Part shown: positions 26,239 to 35,759 of the stretch, in pieces
Layout: each line of letters starts with the position of its first letter
Position numbering within the stretch: position 1 is the first letter of the stretch
Source of the DNA: Ignavibacteria bacterium
Lineage (GTDB): Bacteria > Bacteroidota > Ignavibacteria > Ignavibacteriales > SURF-24
Reading direction: 5' to 3'
NCBI GenBank assembly: GCA_025612375.1
Contig: JAAXKN010000003.1
Span: 1 to 64,000 of the forward strand
DNA: 64,000 nucleotides
Notes under the pieces: generated by a model
Told to the model about the DNA's origin: nothing
Databases searched by the model: none
What the model saw: the letters and a program-made list of their open reading frames with translations, nothing else
Made by a program: the position numbers and the translations under genes

Positions 26239-27840
26239 TTATTTCAACAAGATGAACTTTTTAGCAATGTTAAATCCGCCGGATTCAAGCCTGTAGATGT
26301 ATACCCCGCTTGGCAGTCTGCTGCCGTTAAATTCAACCCGGAAGAAGCCCGGATTCTTGATTTCATCCATTACTACAGCGACCCTGTTTCCAAGTATATC
26401 ATAGACCGAGATCCTGACGGGTGCAGTTTTCCTTATGGTGAAGGCTATTGATGTAGAGGAGTTGAAAGGGTTTGGATAATTCTGCAAAACATTAAATTCC
26501 TGGGCTACTGAGGGTCCTTCATCCAAAAACAAACCATAAGCAATCTGTACAGATGCCCCGTAGTATTCACTATAATCCTTGCCGTTATTATAGTTGAATT
26601 CTAAGATTGAAGAAAAAGGTGTCCAGGCCCCGTCTTTCCATACAAATGATTCGCCTTTATCGGCGTTTCCGAAATAATCATAATGCAATCTCTGCATTTT
26701 ATTATTTACCCAGATGCTGCCGACAAAGTTTTCGGAAAGAAATGTTAAAAGATGACCATTGGGGTTAAAGGTTCTGGTAATCCTGGAGGAGTCAATCCAG
26801 GCGTCCTGCCTCCAGACCTGCAGGAGACTTGTAACCTTATCCGAGTTAATGGAGTATGTGTTATTTGATCTTGAATTGTTAACCCAGGCTCCGTTATTCC
26901 AGTCTTCATAAAGTTCAGTAAGCTGCCTGTTTTTATTGTCAAATGCCCTGGTAATCCTGTACTCTTTTACCAGGTCGCCGTTTCTCCATTCCTCCTGGAG
27001 AAAAGAAAGCTCATTGCCGTTAGAGTCATAGGTGCTCGTTGTTCTCATAAGATTTGTCCACAGGCCGTTTTGCCAATACTGAAAAAGGTAAGTAAGCTCT
27101 TTGCCCTGGTCGTTGTAGGAATGAGTGTACTTTTCCCTGTTTTCCCATGCTCCGTTAGCCCATTCCTGATTTGTATAGGTAAGCAGATTTCCTCTGCCGT
27201 CATAAGTGCAGTCGGATTTTAAGACGTTTGTCCAGATGCCATTTGCCATTTGTTCCCAGGTATAGCTTAAGAAGTTACCATTGGCATCGTAAATAAAAGT
27301 ATTTCTGGAATACGGAACCCAGGCACCAGACACCCATTTCTCTGAAACTGACACATACTTTGTGTAATTATCCTGATAAGTTTCAGTCATTCTCTCAACG
27401 TTTACCCAGGCGCCGTTTTGCCATTGTTCATAAAGGAAGCCTGCCGGTCTGCCGTTGTCATAGAAATAAGTTCTCCTATCAACGTTACTCCACTGACCGT
27501 CAGTCAACACCTGGGAAACTTCAGACTTTTTGCTGCGGTCCTCATTCCAGGTAAAAGTGGATGTTTGGGTTGAATCAAATATAATCAGTTTAGGCACATA
27601 AATATTGCCATCGGATTCAGTACCAGTTTTATTTTTCCCCAACTTCTTTATTATGAAGTTATTCAGACCTTTATAGAGCTCGCTTTTATCAGCGCTTTTG
27701 GTGCGCAATAAAAGTTGTTCTTCCTGTACCAGGGAGAAAGGCTCTATTCTATGAAGCTTTGCTTCGGATTTGACATCCTGCGGGCAGACGTATGTCTGTA
27801 AAAAAATGATTGCGATAATGGCAGTTAAAAGGCTCCTCAT
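26239..27840 (-). CDS. Secreted tyrosine/glycine (YD-like) repeat protein with T9SS sorting domain, paralog 2
   Basis: 533 aa, ATG after TGGAGCCCGTA, a leader very like that of paralog 1. Signal peptide to ~20 (QTYVCPQ). The core has about ten repeats in which a NGAWVN or NGxWTN element and a TYDxNGNxLSY element alternate; the terminal sorting domain starts at QNYPNPFNSST. No catalytic motif seen. More regular and one or two repeats longer than the paralog at 22914-24410, consistent with repeat gain or loss after duplication. Confidence 0.85.
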   Translation of the reverse strand: MRSLLTAIIAIIFLQTYVCPQDVKSEAKLHRIEPFSLVQEEQLLLRTKSADKSELYKGLNNFIIKKLGKNKTGTESDGNIYVPKLIIFDSTQTSTFTWNEDRSKKSEVSQVLTDGQWSNVDRRTYFYDNGRPAGFLYEQWQNGAWVNVERMTETYQDNYTKYVSVSEKWVSGAWVPYSRNTFIYDANGNFLSYTWEQMANGIWTNVLKSDCTYDGRGNLLTYTNQEWANGAWENREKYTHSYNDQGKELTYLFQYWQNGLWTNLMRTTSTYDSNGNELSFLQEEWRNGDLVKEYRITRAFDNKNRQLTELYEDWNNGAWVNNSRSNNTYSINSDKVTSLLQVWRQDAWIDSSRITRTFNPNGHLLTFLSENFVGSIWVNNKMQRLHYDYFGNADKGESFVWKDGAWTPFSSILEFNYNNGKDYSEYYGASVQIAYGLFLDEGPSVAQEFNVLQNYPNPFNSSTSIAFTIRKTAPVRISVYDILGNRVAVVMDEIKNPGFFRVEFNGSRLPSGVYIYRLESGGFNIAKKFILLK

Positions 27841-28040
27841 TACGGGCTCCAGGTTGATTTATGAGCAATCTTTCCTATTTGCTATGAATGTTTTTATGAT
27901 GATCAGCATAAGGCTTGACCTGAATACAAAAGTTTTAAGCTGATATAATATACAGATAATAAAATTCTAAGTACAATCATAAATGGAGTCTTTTTTCTGC
28001 TTTTATTTATGTTTCAAAAATTTCCGGCGGCTGAATAGAT

Positions 28041-30473
28041 TTATAAATGATAAGTTAATTTGAACACCACGTTTCTCCTTTCCTCAAAACTTGCGCCTGA
28101 GAAAAATGCGCCCTTGATCAGATGTTTATGATCCAAAAGATTTGTTACATATACCGAGGGCTCAATTGTCTGTCCTCTTGAGAATTTAATTGTAAAGCCT
28201 CCCGAGAGATTAAAAATCCATGCCGGGGTTGTATGTGCCCCCTGGTTAAAACTGAAAAGCCCGGTTCTGAAAGCGTAATTCTCATTACCGTTTGTAAGTC
28301 CCGAGGCATAATTTGCGCTGAGATTAACGAACCAGTTCTCAGGCTGGTAATTAAGCACTATTGATCCCGAGAGGCGCTCGTCATGGTCCAGGTCGAATAC
28401 ATCCGTTGAGGGATCTGCAGGCAGAAACCCGCCTGTAACCGGTCCGCGCCCGTAGGCATGAATAAGAGAGCCGTTAATGGATCCCGAGAGGGGAACTTCA
28501 GGATGGTTGTATGTAAGGGACATGTCGAAGCCGCTGACTTTTACGCGGGCGATATTAACGTTTACCCTGATTGTGCTCGATCCAAGCGTCTCGTCATCAA
28601 GTCCCGGGGCAGCCTCTTTATAGAACCCGGACAACTTAGAACTAAAGCCATTCTGCCAGTTCCTGAGAAATGTCAGTTCATACAAATTATCCTTTTCAGG
28701 AACAGCCGGGGGTGCATTATTGCCGAGGAGGGATGCCACAGATCCCAGGTTTTCTATGTTTGAGGGCATAAAAAGCCTGTCGTAGCTGAGGGTTAAGCTG
28801 TTAAACTCGTTAATAAACACGTTCCACTTTATTCTGGGCGACAGCTCATACTCATTTGCAGCTGAGGGAGCATTATGCACGTCGTATCTTAATCCCAGAT
28901 CAAGCCTTATCCATTCAAACGGATGCCATTCTGTTTCAGCAAATATGCCAGCGTCGTAGCCATGGTAGCGGGTATTGCTGCCAAGGCTTTGAGACGAGAC
29001 ATTAAAAAAACTGAAATCTTCCCTGCCGAAAGTATCCCCGTAGTTAAAACCCGCGGCATATTTGAAATGGTGCGAGAGTCTTTCATCGTATTTTGCCCTG
29101 ATGCCAAGGGTTGTAAATTTCCTGTTCTGCCCTACGACATAACCGGTGGAAGAATCGCCGTTCAGGTAAGTTTTGTTCCCGTCATTCAGATCCGGAATAA
29201 AATTAAGTCCTCCTTCACGTGCAAAACCCCCGATGAAGAGGTTTGTTTCATTTTCAGGCTCGGTTGAAATCGTATGGAAATAGGACAAGGTCTGGAATGA
29301 GTTATAAGAGTCCTGGTTATCCAGCCTGATCCCTTCCGCGGGGTCATACGGCACCTGGGTTTGTGTTTTGCTATAGTTAAGGTTCATAGTAACATAATCG
29401 CGGCCGTTAATCAGGTAGTCAAATTTTCCATAAGCAAAATAATCCGATCCATGGTCATGGAAGAGCTCTTCTGCGGGCTGGTCAATTCTCCTGTCGGTTT
29501 CCTGGCGCGAAGCCCCAATAAAATAGCCAAGATTTCCCGGATGGTCACTAAGCGAGATGCTTTGCCCGTTTGAGTTTAATGCCTTAAAGGCGCCTATGCG
29601 ACCTCCTGAGAGTGCGCTGTTTGAAGTCAGATAGCTGCCCGCAAAGCTGGACAAATCGAGGTGGAACCTGCCTGTAGGGACTTTATTCTGAATATCCATC
29701 AGCCCTGCAAGCTGCCCGCCGAATTCTGCCGGAAATCCCCCTGTATAGAAAGTAATTTTTGATATAACCTTAGGGTCAACAATTTCATTTAGCCCCCCGA
29801 ATACTCCAAGCGGGATGGGTATTCCGTCAACCAGGTAAGAAAACTCACCGTGCGAACCCCTGATATGGACCTCCCCTTTCGGGGCCCTTACCGCACCCGA
29901 GAGGTTCTGCTGAATAAGCTGCGTCATTGTTCCCGCGGGGGATGCGTGGTATGTCTCTCCTTCAAAAACCTGGCGTCCGCTGATTATGTCAATTGAGGAA
30001 GCAGAGTTCTGGATTTTACTTCCCTGAACTACAATTTCGTTCAGCTGCACTGTGCTTTCTGAAAGGAAAACGCCATAGCCCTTATGCCCGGGGTCAACAA
30101 GTACAGTGTCGTTAAAGTCGTTATAGCCGACATAATGCGTTGAGAGAAGATAGCTGCCGCTTCCAAGGTCATTAAAGACCACTTTTCCAAAAGGGTTCGT
30201 TGAGGCAGAAGCAACAATGGAGCCTCCCTCCCTGAGGACAATAACCACGTACTGCAGGGGAGCCTGTGTATTCTTGTCCAGAACAGTTACTGTAAAATTT
30301 ATTGTTTCATTTTTTGAAGGAGCATTGTTATTCTTTTCATTTTCTGCCGGCAGGTTAGTCCGGAGTAAAACGGCCATAATAAAAGCAATTGTAAGAGCAT
30401 TCTTTATCATATGAACGGGAGACAACCTTTTAAGGGCCTCTTCCCGCCGGTTATAAACTTGTGGTACATCCAT
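28041..30473 (-). CDS. TonB-dependent outer-membrane receptor
   Basis: 810 aa from the ATG with AAGGA 8 nt upstream; an ATG 42 nt earlier lacks a good SD. After a signal anchor (NALTIAFIMAVLL) come a carboxypeptidase-regulatory-like domain (~residues 55-130), a plug (QNLSGAVRAPKGEVHIRGSH, YLVDGIPIPLG, FYTGGFPAEFGGQ) and a ~580-residue beta-barrel ending in VVFKLTYHL. It imports a ligand too large for porins using TonB energy. The small CPVC protein upstream on the same strand suggests a metal or metallophore ligand (inference). Confidence 0.92.
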   Translation of the reverse strand: MDVPQVYNRREEALKRLSPVHMIKNALTIAFIMAVLLRTNLPAENEKNNNAPSKNETINFTVTVLDKNTQAPLQYVVIVLREGGSIVASASTNPFGKVVFNDLGSGSYLLSTHYVGYNDFNDTVLVDPGHKGYGVFLSESTVQLNEIVVQGSKIQNSASSIDIISGRQVFEGETYHASPAGTMTQLIQQNLSGAVRAPKGEVHIRGSHGEFSYLVDGIPIPLGVFGGLNEIVDPKVISKITFYTGGFPAEFGGQLAGLMDIQNKVPTGRFHLDLSSFAGSYLTSNSALSGGRIGAFKALNSNGQSISLSDHPGNLGYFIGASRQETDRRIDQPAEELFHDHGSDYFAYGKFDYLINGRDYVTMNLNYSKTQTQVPYDPAEGIRLDNQDSYNSFQTLSYFHTISTEPENETNLFIGGFAREGGLNFIPDLNDGNKTYLNGDSSTGYVVGQNRKFTTLGIRAKYDERLSHHFKYAAGFNYGDTFGREDFSFFNVSSQSLGSNTRYHGYDAGIFAETEWHPFEWIRLDLGLRYDVHNAPSAANEYELSPRIKWNVFINEFNSLTLSYDRLFMPSNIENLGSVASLLGNNAPPAVPEKDNLYELTFLRNWQNGFSSKLSGFYKEAAPGLDDETLGSSTIRVNVNIARVKVSGFDMSLTYNHPEVPLSGSINGSLIHAYGRGPVTGGFLPADPSTDVFDLDHDERLSGSIVLNYQPENWFVNLSANYASGLTNGNENYAFRTGLFSFNQGAHTTPAWIFNLSGGFTIKFSRGQTIEPSVYVTNLLDHKHLIKGAFFSGASFEERRNVVFKLTYHL

Positions 30474-30537
30474 CTTTATTTTCCTTTTATAGTTTAAAAA
30501 GCAGCAGCCAGGCACATCATAAGTATGCGCTCAGAAA

Positions 30538-30562
30538 GAAAAGCCTGTTTTTAATCAGGCGA
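30538..30562 (-). terminator. Hairpin between the CPVC protein gene and the receptor gene
   Basis: On the minus strand GCCTG and CAGGC enclose ATTAAAAA and are followed by TTTTCTTT. As an intercistronic terminator it would lower receptor expression relative to the upstream small gene. Confidence 0.5.
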
Positions 30563-30583
30563 AGCTAAGGCTTAAATAAAAAA

Positions 30584-30928
30584 TTAAACTAAAGACGGAG
30601 GTGCACGCAGGGAAAGTGAGGAGAAGAATTCAGTCTGGTAACCGGCTTCATTTACTGTGGCTACAGGGCTTTCAACCGTTTGCAGATTTGAAACGGTTTG
30701 CCTGAGGGAGCAGATAATTACAGAGGAATACAAATGGCATACCGGGCAGTTATCCTCTGAATTAGTGAGAGTTTTTGAAACAGAGGTTTCAGAAGACAGG
30801 ACTGTTTTATCCGGGTTCAGGGAATCAAAGTGATGGAAGTGAGTAATACTAACTACAATAAAAGACAAATACCCCAATAGAAATATCGAAGCAAATATCC
30901 TCCTCTTTTTATCCATTCTTCCATTCAT
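30584..30928 (-). CDS. Small membrane-anchored CPVC protein (DUF2946-like)
   Basis: 114 aa. One N-terminal membrane or signal segment (FASIFLLGYLSFIVVSIT), a histidine cluster right after it (HFHHFD), a C-P-V-C-H motif near residue 63 and a C-terminal SLRAPP motif. This layout resembles DUF2946-type small proteins, often found next to TonB-dependent receptors with suspected roles in metal (copper) handling. The Cys and His residues are visible; the metal role is inference. Start uncertain: a second ATG lies 12 nt inside. Confidence 0.65.
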   Translation of the reverse strand: MNGRMDKKRRIFASIFLLGYLSFIVVSITHFHHFDSLNPDKTVLSSETSVSKTLTNSEDNCPVCHLYSSVIICSLRQTVSNLQTVESPVATVNEAGYQTEFFSSLSLRAPPSLV

Positions 30929-31325
30929 AACTTTAATTTCTTCTGCATGGGTTTACATCTATTAATACATCCGGTTCATTTGAAAGTTCCTGGCCGGCCA
31001 TTAATCCGCAAAAAGATGTTTTGTAAAAGACTGTACAGGAGCCAGCGGGACATCAATTTTTATAATATAAAAATTCCGCCATGCAGAACAAGAGCACAAA
31101 GTGCCCCATTTTCAAAAAAAGATGCCATCGATCACTTTTCTCACACATCAAAGACTGTAGTAATTCAGGATATATAATACTTCGGGGTATAATTTAGACA
31201 AATTATGGTATTTGAATTCCGGCCTATGGGGATTAAGTTAATTTATATAGTTAATAGCCTGATTTTGCTTGGAACAATTTTTTTGAAGAAAAGCCGATTG
31301 AGTTTGAAAGGAGTTGTGGCATTGA
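30929..31325. other. Intergenic region before the histidine kinase
   Basis: Divergent spacer. Two TATAAT hexamers (31173-31178 and 31188-31193) could be -10 boxes for the kinase gene, but no good -35 is seen. No gene or RNA recognised. Confidence 0.4.
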
Positions 31326-33533
31326 ATGGAACTTAACCTTCAGCCCCCAACTGGTTATAATAAGGGAAGCAGCGTAATAGCTGTTCTGGCGATTGCAAAA
31401 ATTCTTGTAGTTATAATCTTTGTTATAGATTTATATCTTCCGCTAGGATATGCCGTATGGATACTGTACCTTATTCCGCTCATTTATGTATCCATAAAGC
31501 TGCAAAACCCTCTTTTTACAAATCTTATACTGGTGCTCTGTGTACTGCTGATAATAGCAGAGTTTTTCTTAAGCCGTTCTGAGGGGAATTTAAGAATAGC
31601 ACTTTTCAATGCGGTATTAGGGATAGCAGCTTTCATGTTCGTTACGTATATACTGAACTACAAAAAGTCTCTTGAAGGCAAACTTATTGAAAGTGAAACC
31701 CTCTTCAGGCGGACTTTTGAGCAGGCAGGGACAGGAATAGTTCATTTTGATATGGCAGGCCGCTGGATCAGGCTTAATGACAAGTACTGCGAGATTGTGG
31801 GTCACACACGTGAAGAACTCCAGCACATGAGTCCTTCGGATATAATTCATCCCAACGACCTTGAGAAGGATCTTAACTGCAGGTTAAGGCTTATCTCGGG
31901 AGAAATATCGGATTTCAAAATAGAGAAAAGATATATACGCCGTGACGCCTCAATAGCATGGACAATATTTACGTGCACGCTTATGCACGAGGCGTCTACA
32001 AACAGGGACTTCTTTGTAGGCGTTGTGGAAGACATAACCAAAAGAAAACTTGAGGAAGAGACGGTTAAGGCCAGCGAAGCCTTTCTTAAGCAGGTGCTCG
32101 AGCTGCTTCCTGTGGGCATACTTTTCTTAAATGAAAAGGGTGAGATTACAAGATCGAATCCGAAGGCGAAAGATATCTGGGGGGGTGAGAGGCGTGTGGG
32201 CATAGAAAGTTTTGCAGATTACAAGGGGTTTTGGCCCGACTCCGGGGAGCCCATAGGGCCGCATGAATGGGCATCAGCAAGGGCAATTGAAAAAGGTGAA
32301 ACAGTTACAAATGAGCTTGTAAATATAGTATGCTTTGGGGGAAATCCTAAAACCATTATAAATTCAGCAATGCCGCTTAAGGATGACGCAGGGAGAATAA
32401 CAGGAGCAATTAATGTAATCCAGGATATAACAGAATTAAAGAAAGCTGAAGAGGACTTAAGGGTAAGTGAAGAGAAATTCCGGACAATTGCTGAAACCAT
32501 GCCGCTGATTGTATGGACGGCTGAGAGAACAGGTGATCTTGATTACGCAAACCAGTGGGGGCTGGATTACTCGGGGATGAACGCAGAGGAGCTGGAAGGC
32601 TGGGGATGGCTTAAAATGCTGCACCCGGATGATCTTGCCCGAACAGAAGAGAAATGGGAAGAATCCCTCCGGACCGGGAAAATATATGAAGACACAGTTC
32701 TATTCAGAAAGCACGACGGGCACTACCGCTGGTTTTTAACGCGTGCCGTTCCTTTAAGGGACAACAAGGGAAATATCATAAAATGGTTCGGAACTTCAAC
32801 AGACATTCATGAACAGAAAAAAGCAGCAGAAAGGCTCCATGAGGTTTTAAAAGAGCTTGAAAGGTCAAACAATGAGCTTGAACAGTTTGCCTATGTAGCC
32901 AGCCACGATATGAAGGAGCCGCTCAGGATGATTTCAAGTTATCTGCAGCTGCTTTCAAAAAACTACAAGGGCAAGCTGGATGAAAATGCAGACGACTTTA
33001 TAAGTTATGCAGTTGACGGGGCGCTAAGAATGAGTACGCTGATAAATGATCTACTGTTGTATTCAAGGGTGTCATCAAAAGCAAGAGAGTTCACTTCTGT
33101 TAATTTAAAAGGGGTGGTGGAAGATGTCTTAGGGGATCTGGAGGTACTTATAAATGAAAGTAAAGCAGTAATAACCTATAAAGATCTTCCAACTGTAAAG
33201 GCAGACGATTTACAGATGAAGCAGCTTTTCCAGAACCTGATTCAGAACGCACTGAAGTTCAGGAACAGTGAGGGCATTAAAGTGGATATAAGTTCAGAAA
33301 GAACGGGCTCCGAATGGCTCATTACGGTGCGCGATAACGGCATCGGCATAGATCCACAGTACTACGAGAGGATTTTTGTAATATTCCAGCGTCTGCATGA
33401 AAGAGAAAAGTATTCAGGTACAGGCATCGGCCTGGCCCTATGCAAGAAAATAGTCGAACGCCATGGCGGCAGAATCTGGGTGGAATCTGAGCCCGGGAAA
33501 GGATCCAGCTTTCATTTCACTCTGCCGGCATGA
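31326..33533 (+). CDS. Membrane PAS-domain sensor histidine kinase
   Basis: 735 aa. Three to four membrane helices in the first ~115 residues, then three PAS domains (about 125-245, 255-375 and 385-505; PAC-type ends EDITKRK, QDITELK, TDIHEQK), HisKA with the phospho-accepting His527 in YVASHDMKEPLRM, and HATPase with LFQNLIQNALKF, DNGIGIDPQYYERIF and TGIGLALCKKIVERHGG. It autophosphorylates on an unknown signal. No response regulator is adjacent, so it is an orphan kinase. Confidence 0.94.
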   Translation: MELNLQPPTGYNKGSSVIAVLAIAKILVVIIFVIDLYLPLGYAVWILYLIPLIYVSIKLQNPLFTNLILVLCVLLIIAEFFLSRSEGNLRIALFNAVLGIAAFMFVTYILNYKKSLEGKLIESETLFRRTFEQAGTGIVHFDMAGRWIRLNDKYCEIVGHTREELQHMSPSDIIHPNDLEKDLNCRLRLISGEISDFKIEKRYIRRDASIAWTIFTCTLMHEASTNRDFFVGVVEDITKRKLEEETVKASEAFLKQVLELLPVGILFLNEKGEITRSNPKAKDIWGGERRVGIESFADYKGFWPDSGEPIGPHEWASARAIEKGETVTNELVNIVCFGGNPKTIINSAMPLKDDAGRITGAINVIQDITELKKAEEDLRVSEEKFRTIAETMPLIVWTAERTGDLDYANQWGLDYSGMNAEELEGWGWLKMLHPDDLARTEEKWEESLRTGKIYEDTVLFRKHDGHYRWFLTRAVPLRDNKGNIIKWFGTSTDIHEQKKAAERLHEVLKELERSNNELEQFAYVASHDMKEPLRMISSYLQLLSKNYKGKLDENADDFISYAVDGALRMSTLINDLLLYSRVSSKAREFTSVNLKGVVEDVLGDLEVLINESKAVITYKDLPTVKADDLQMKQLFQNLIQNALKFRNSEGIKVDISSERTGSEWLITVRDNGIGIDPQYYERIFVIFQRLHEREKYSGTGIGLALCKKIVERHGGRIWVESEPGKGSSFHFTLPA

Positions 33534-33549
33534 ATATAAGAGCAATATA

Positions 33550-33584
33550 AAAGCCCAAAGGCAGAAATACCGCCTTCGGGCTTT
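33550..33584. terminator. Bidirectional terminator between the kinase and DinB genes
   Basis: AAAGCCC(AAAGGC) pairs with (GCCTTC)GGGCTTT between convergent genes. Confidence 0.75.
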
Positions 33585-33654
33585 CAGGATCAGCAATAAA
33601 TTCATAGGACAGTAATCTGTTCTAAGATCCTTTTTATACTAAAATCCTTTTACA

Positions 33655-34152
33655 CTAAAAACCTTTTTCATCTGCCGACGGGCCGTAAATGGAAGGGACT
33701 AGTATATCGTTAAGCCTCATATAAACCGTCAGCTGCCCGCGGTGATGAACAAGATGGTTTATTGTCTGCACCACGGATTCTTTTTTTGACGAGCTGAAAA
33801 GGAGCAGCCCGTTGCTTTTCAGGGAGAATGTTTCTAAAAGCCCTTCATCGGAAGCATTTTGCAAAGCGTTTTTGGCTCCCAGCATATTTTCATCAAAGAA
33901 TTTCACCAGTTCAGTAGTAGTACGGGGCTGGTAGTGCTCAAAAGTGGCAAAATCAATTTCCGCAACTTTTATAATATGAGTTAACCATCTGGGAATTTCC
34001 GCAACCAGCGTTGCCAGGTCTCCCAGTGTCATAGATTTATTGTGAGGCTTCCAGGCCGAAAGTTCCATTGGAATCCTCTCGAGACATTTGCGCGTGGAAG
34101 CCGTTTCCATTTCCAGCTCTTTCAGATACTCAGATGCCATTACTCCTGCCAT
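33655..34152 (-). CDS. DinB/YfiT-like metal-binding four-helix protein
   Basis: 165 aa. The DinB fold is indicated by the metal-ligand pattern: a His in WLTHIIKVAEIDFATFEHY and the HHRGQ motif in TINHLVHHRGQLTVYMRL, ending in the family-typical VPSIYGPSADE. Such proteins resemble thiol S-transferases (bacillithiol/mycothiol dependent) but their reactions are mostly unknown. AGGAG lies 10 nt before the ATG. Confidence 0.9.
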   Translation of the reverse strand: MAGVMASEYLKELEMETASTRKCLERIPMELSAWKPHNKSMTLGDLATLVAEIPRWLTHIIKVAEIDFATFEHYQPRTTTELVKFFDENMLGAKNALQNASDEGLLETFSLKSNGLLLFSSSKKESVVQTINHLVHHRGQLTVYMRLNDILVPSIYGPSADEKGF

Positions 34153-34287
34153 AAGTCATCACTCCTAACTTTATTTCTGACTGAATAGCTCATCATTAAT
34201 GTGTTAGAATATAATAGTCTTAAGCTTCCAATAAGTCAATAATATTCATTTCCCCCATAAATTCAGGAGTATGGTACGGTTAAATGT

Positions 34288-34677
34288 TCATGGCTTTGTA
34301 TGCGACCAGTTTGAATGCGCCAGCTTCCATTGGCCGTTAACGAGATGGTAGACCTCAGTTGTATTCCACTTGTTCTCCTGCCCGTTTTCAAAATAGCCGA
34401 TGAAGTTAAATGTAAGTATTGCTGTATCGTTATAGAGCTGGACATGGGGATTTACCAGTTCATAGCGGGGAAAACTGAAAGTATACCTGAAAGATGCATA
34501 GAAATCGCGGAAATCTTTTAAGCCCGTTACACGCGATTCGACAAAAGGATCGAAGTAAGTAATATCATCGGCGGCAATATCAACAAACCCAAATGTGTCG
34601 CCGGTCTTCCAGCGGTCGAGCGCTCCTTTTTCAATATTGATAATAACTTCTTCAGGACATTCACCCTGCGGGGCCAT
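34288..34677 (-). CDS. NTF2-like (SnoaL/DUF4440-type) protein
   Basis: 129 aa from the ATG with AGGAG 8 nt upstream; the 22 extra upstream codons lack an SD. Alpha+beta cone fold of the NTF2 superfamily: GALDRWKTGDTFGFVDIAAD, then YNDTAILTFNFIGYFE and NTTEVYHLVNGQWKLAHSNW. Relatives include ketosteroid-isomerase-like enzymes and proteins with purely binding roles; no catalytic pair can be assigned. Confidence 0.85.
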   Translation of the reverse strand: MAPQGECPEEVIINIEKGALDRWKTGDTFGFVDIAADDITYFDPFVESRVTGLKDFRDFYASFRYTFSFPRYELVNPHVQLYNDTAILTFNFIGYFENGQENKWNTTEVYHLVNGQWKLAHSNWSHTKP

Positions 34678-34771
34678 AGTAAAACTCCTTTTTTTATTGA
34701 GCGGATTATGAGGACGCATGAATTTGAAGTAAACACAGAACAAAATTAATTACTAATTTACTCCGAGTCAA

Positions 34772-34963
34772 TCAGCTTTTCCGAAGAAATTCCAGCACCC
34801 TGCTGTTATAAAACTGCGGGTTAGCTACCTGCATGGAATGCGAAGAAGCGGAAACCGCAGTAAGTTCACTTTTCGGCAGCAGGCGGCTTAGTTCATCAAT
34901 TGTAAGGTGAAACATCTTTGGGCTCCTTTCCCCTTTCAAGAGAAAGTGAAGAAGGGGAAAGGA
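34772..34963 (-). pseudogene. 3' remnant of an alpha/beta hydrolase gene
   Basis: The frame reads LLKGERSPKMF, LTIDELSRLLPKSELTAVS, ASSHSMQVANPQFYNSRVLE, FLRKS and a stop, matching the last ~60 residues of alpha/beta hydrolases: the L-x-G-x-x-S-P loop and the strand with the catalytic histidine (S-H-S-M-Q-V-x-N-P). The nucleophile, N-terminal domain and a plausible start are absent, so it is a truncated, probably non-functional end. The upstream break lies in AT-rich sequence before the 142-aa hypothetical gene. Confidence 0.65.
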
Positions 34964-35072
34964 GAAAAGTGAGGGCAAAATTAACCCTACGGCCTTATTC
35001 CGCAATTGGATTGTTCAATGGGAATAAAGCCGCTTGAAAATTTTTCAGAGATGCAGACGCAGACTTAAAGTA

Positions 35073-35501
35073 TTATTTTTCCTTTTCATCCAGGATTGCC
35101 AGAAGTTCGCCGTAGACGTGGTTTTCAAGATCCTGTGCCACCTCAAGCTGGTTTTTAATTATATCCACAACGGGACGCTTTGAAATTTCCTCTAAATGGT
35201 TCCTCATATATTCAATCTGCGCCATCCTTTTTCTGGGCAGGATCTCTTTGGCAATAAAATCGTTAAATTCCCTAATAGTTCTGGATAACGATTCCCTTAT
35301 AAAAACATCCTGGTTCGGAGGAACCATAGCGGAATCTTCTGGATTTTCAAAGGTTTTGTGGGCTCTTACAGAATTAAGAAGGAACTCTCTTTCCTCATCT
35401 TTATAGGAATTAGGGACAAAAGACATAGGGCTGATGGCGCTTTGCAAGTCGTCCACATTCTGCAGCAGCACTCTAATGCTTTCTTTCTGATACGCATTCA
35501 T
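35073..35501 (-). CDS. Hypothetical alpha-helical protein
   Basis: 142 aa, predicted mostly helical and charged (QKESIRVLLQNVDDLQSAI, SRTIREFNDFIAKEI, NQLEVAQDLENHVYGELLA). No signal peptide, membrane segment or known motif. A good SD (GGAGG) precedes the ATG, supporting it as a real gene. Cytoplasmic; function unknown. Confidence 0.7.
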   Translation of the reverse strand: MNAYQKESIRVLLQNVDDLQSAISPMSFVPNSYKDEEREFLLNSVRAHKTFENPEDSAMVPPNQDVFIRESLSRTIREFNDFIAKEILPRKRMAQIEYMRNHLEEISKRPVVDIIKNQLEVAQDLENHVYGELLAILDEKEK

Positions 35502-35759
35502 AAGGCCTCCATAATATTATTATTTTAATTATGGTGTTATTTAATCCACGTTAATCAGTAATATATTGACAGCAGTATCCCCTCACTCGTGCCCAAAACA
35601 ACTTACCAAGACCCTGTTTTTCTTACAAGGCATTAAAACAGTAGCCGTAGAAGAGTAAATATTGACTCTGAATCTTTATTGTCATATGTTTTCAAGTGTC
35701 CTGCAGCAATTCCCATAATTCTGTATAAAACTATCTTGTTTAATAAATCCGGAGTTGAA

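Noticed and set aside
35679-35759. 27-residue N-terminal extension of the nitroreductase lipoprotein
   Set aside because: It would place the hydrophobic signal and lipobox internally; the SD is at the inner ATG.
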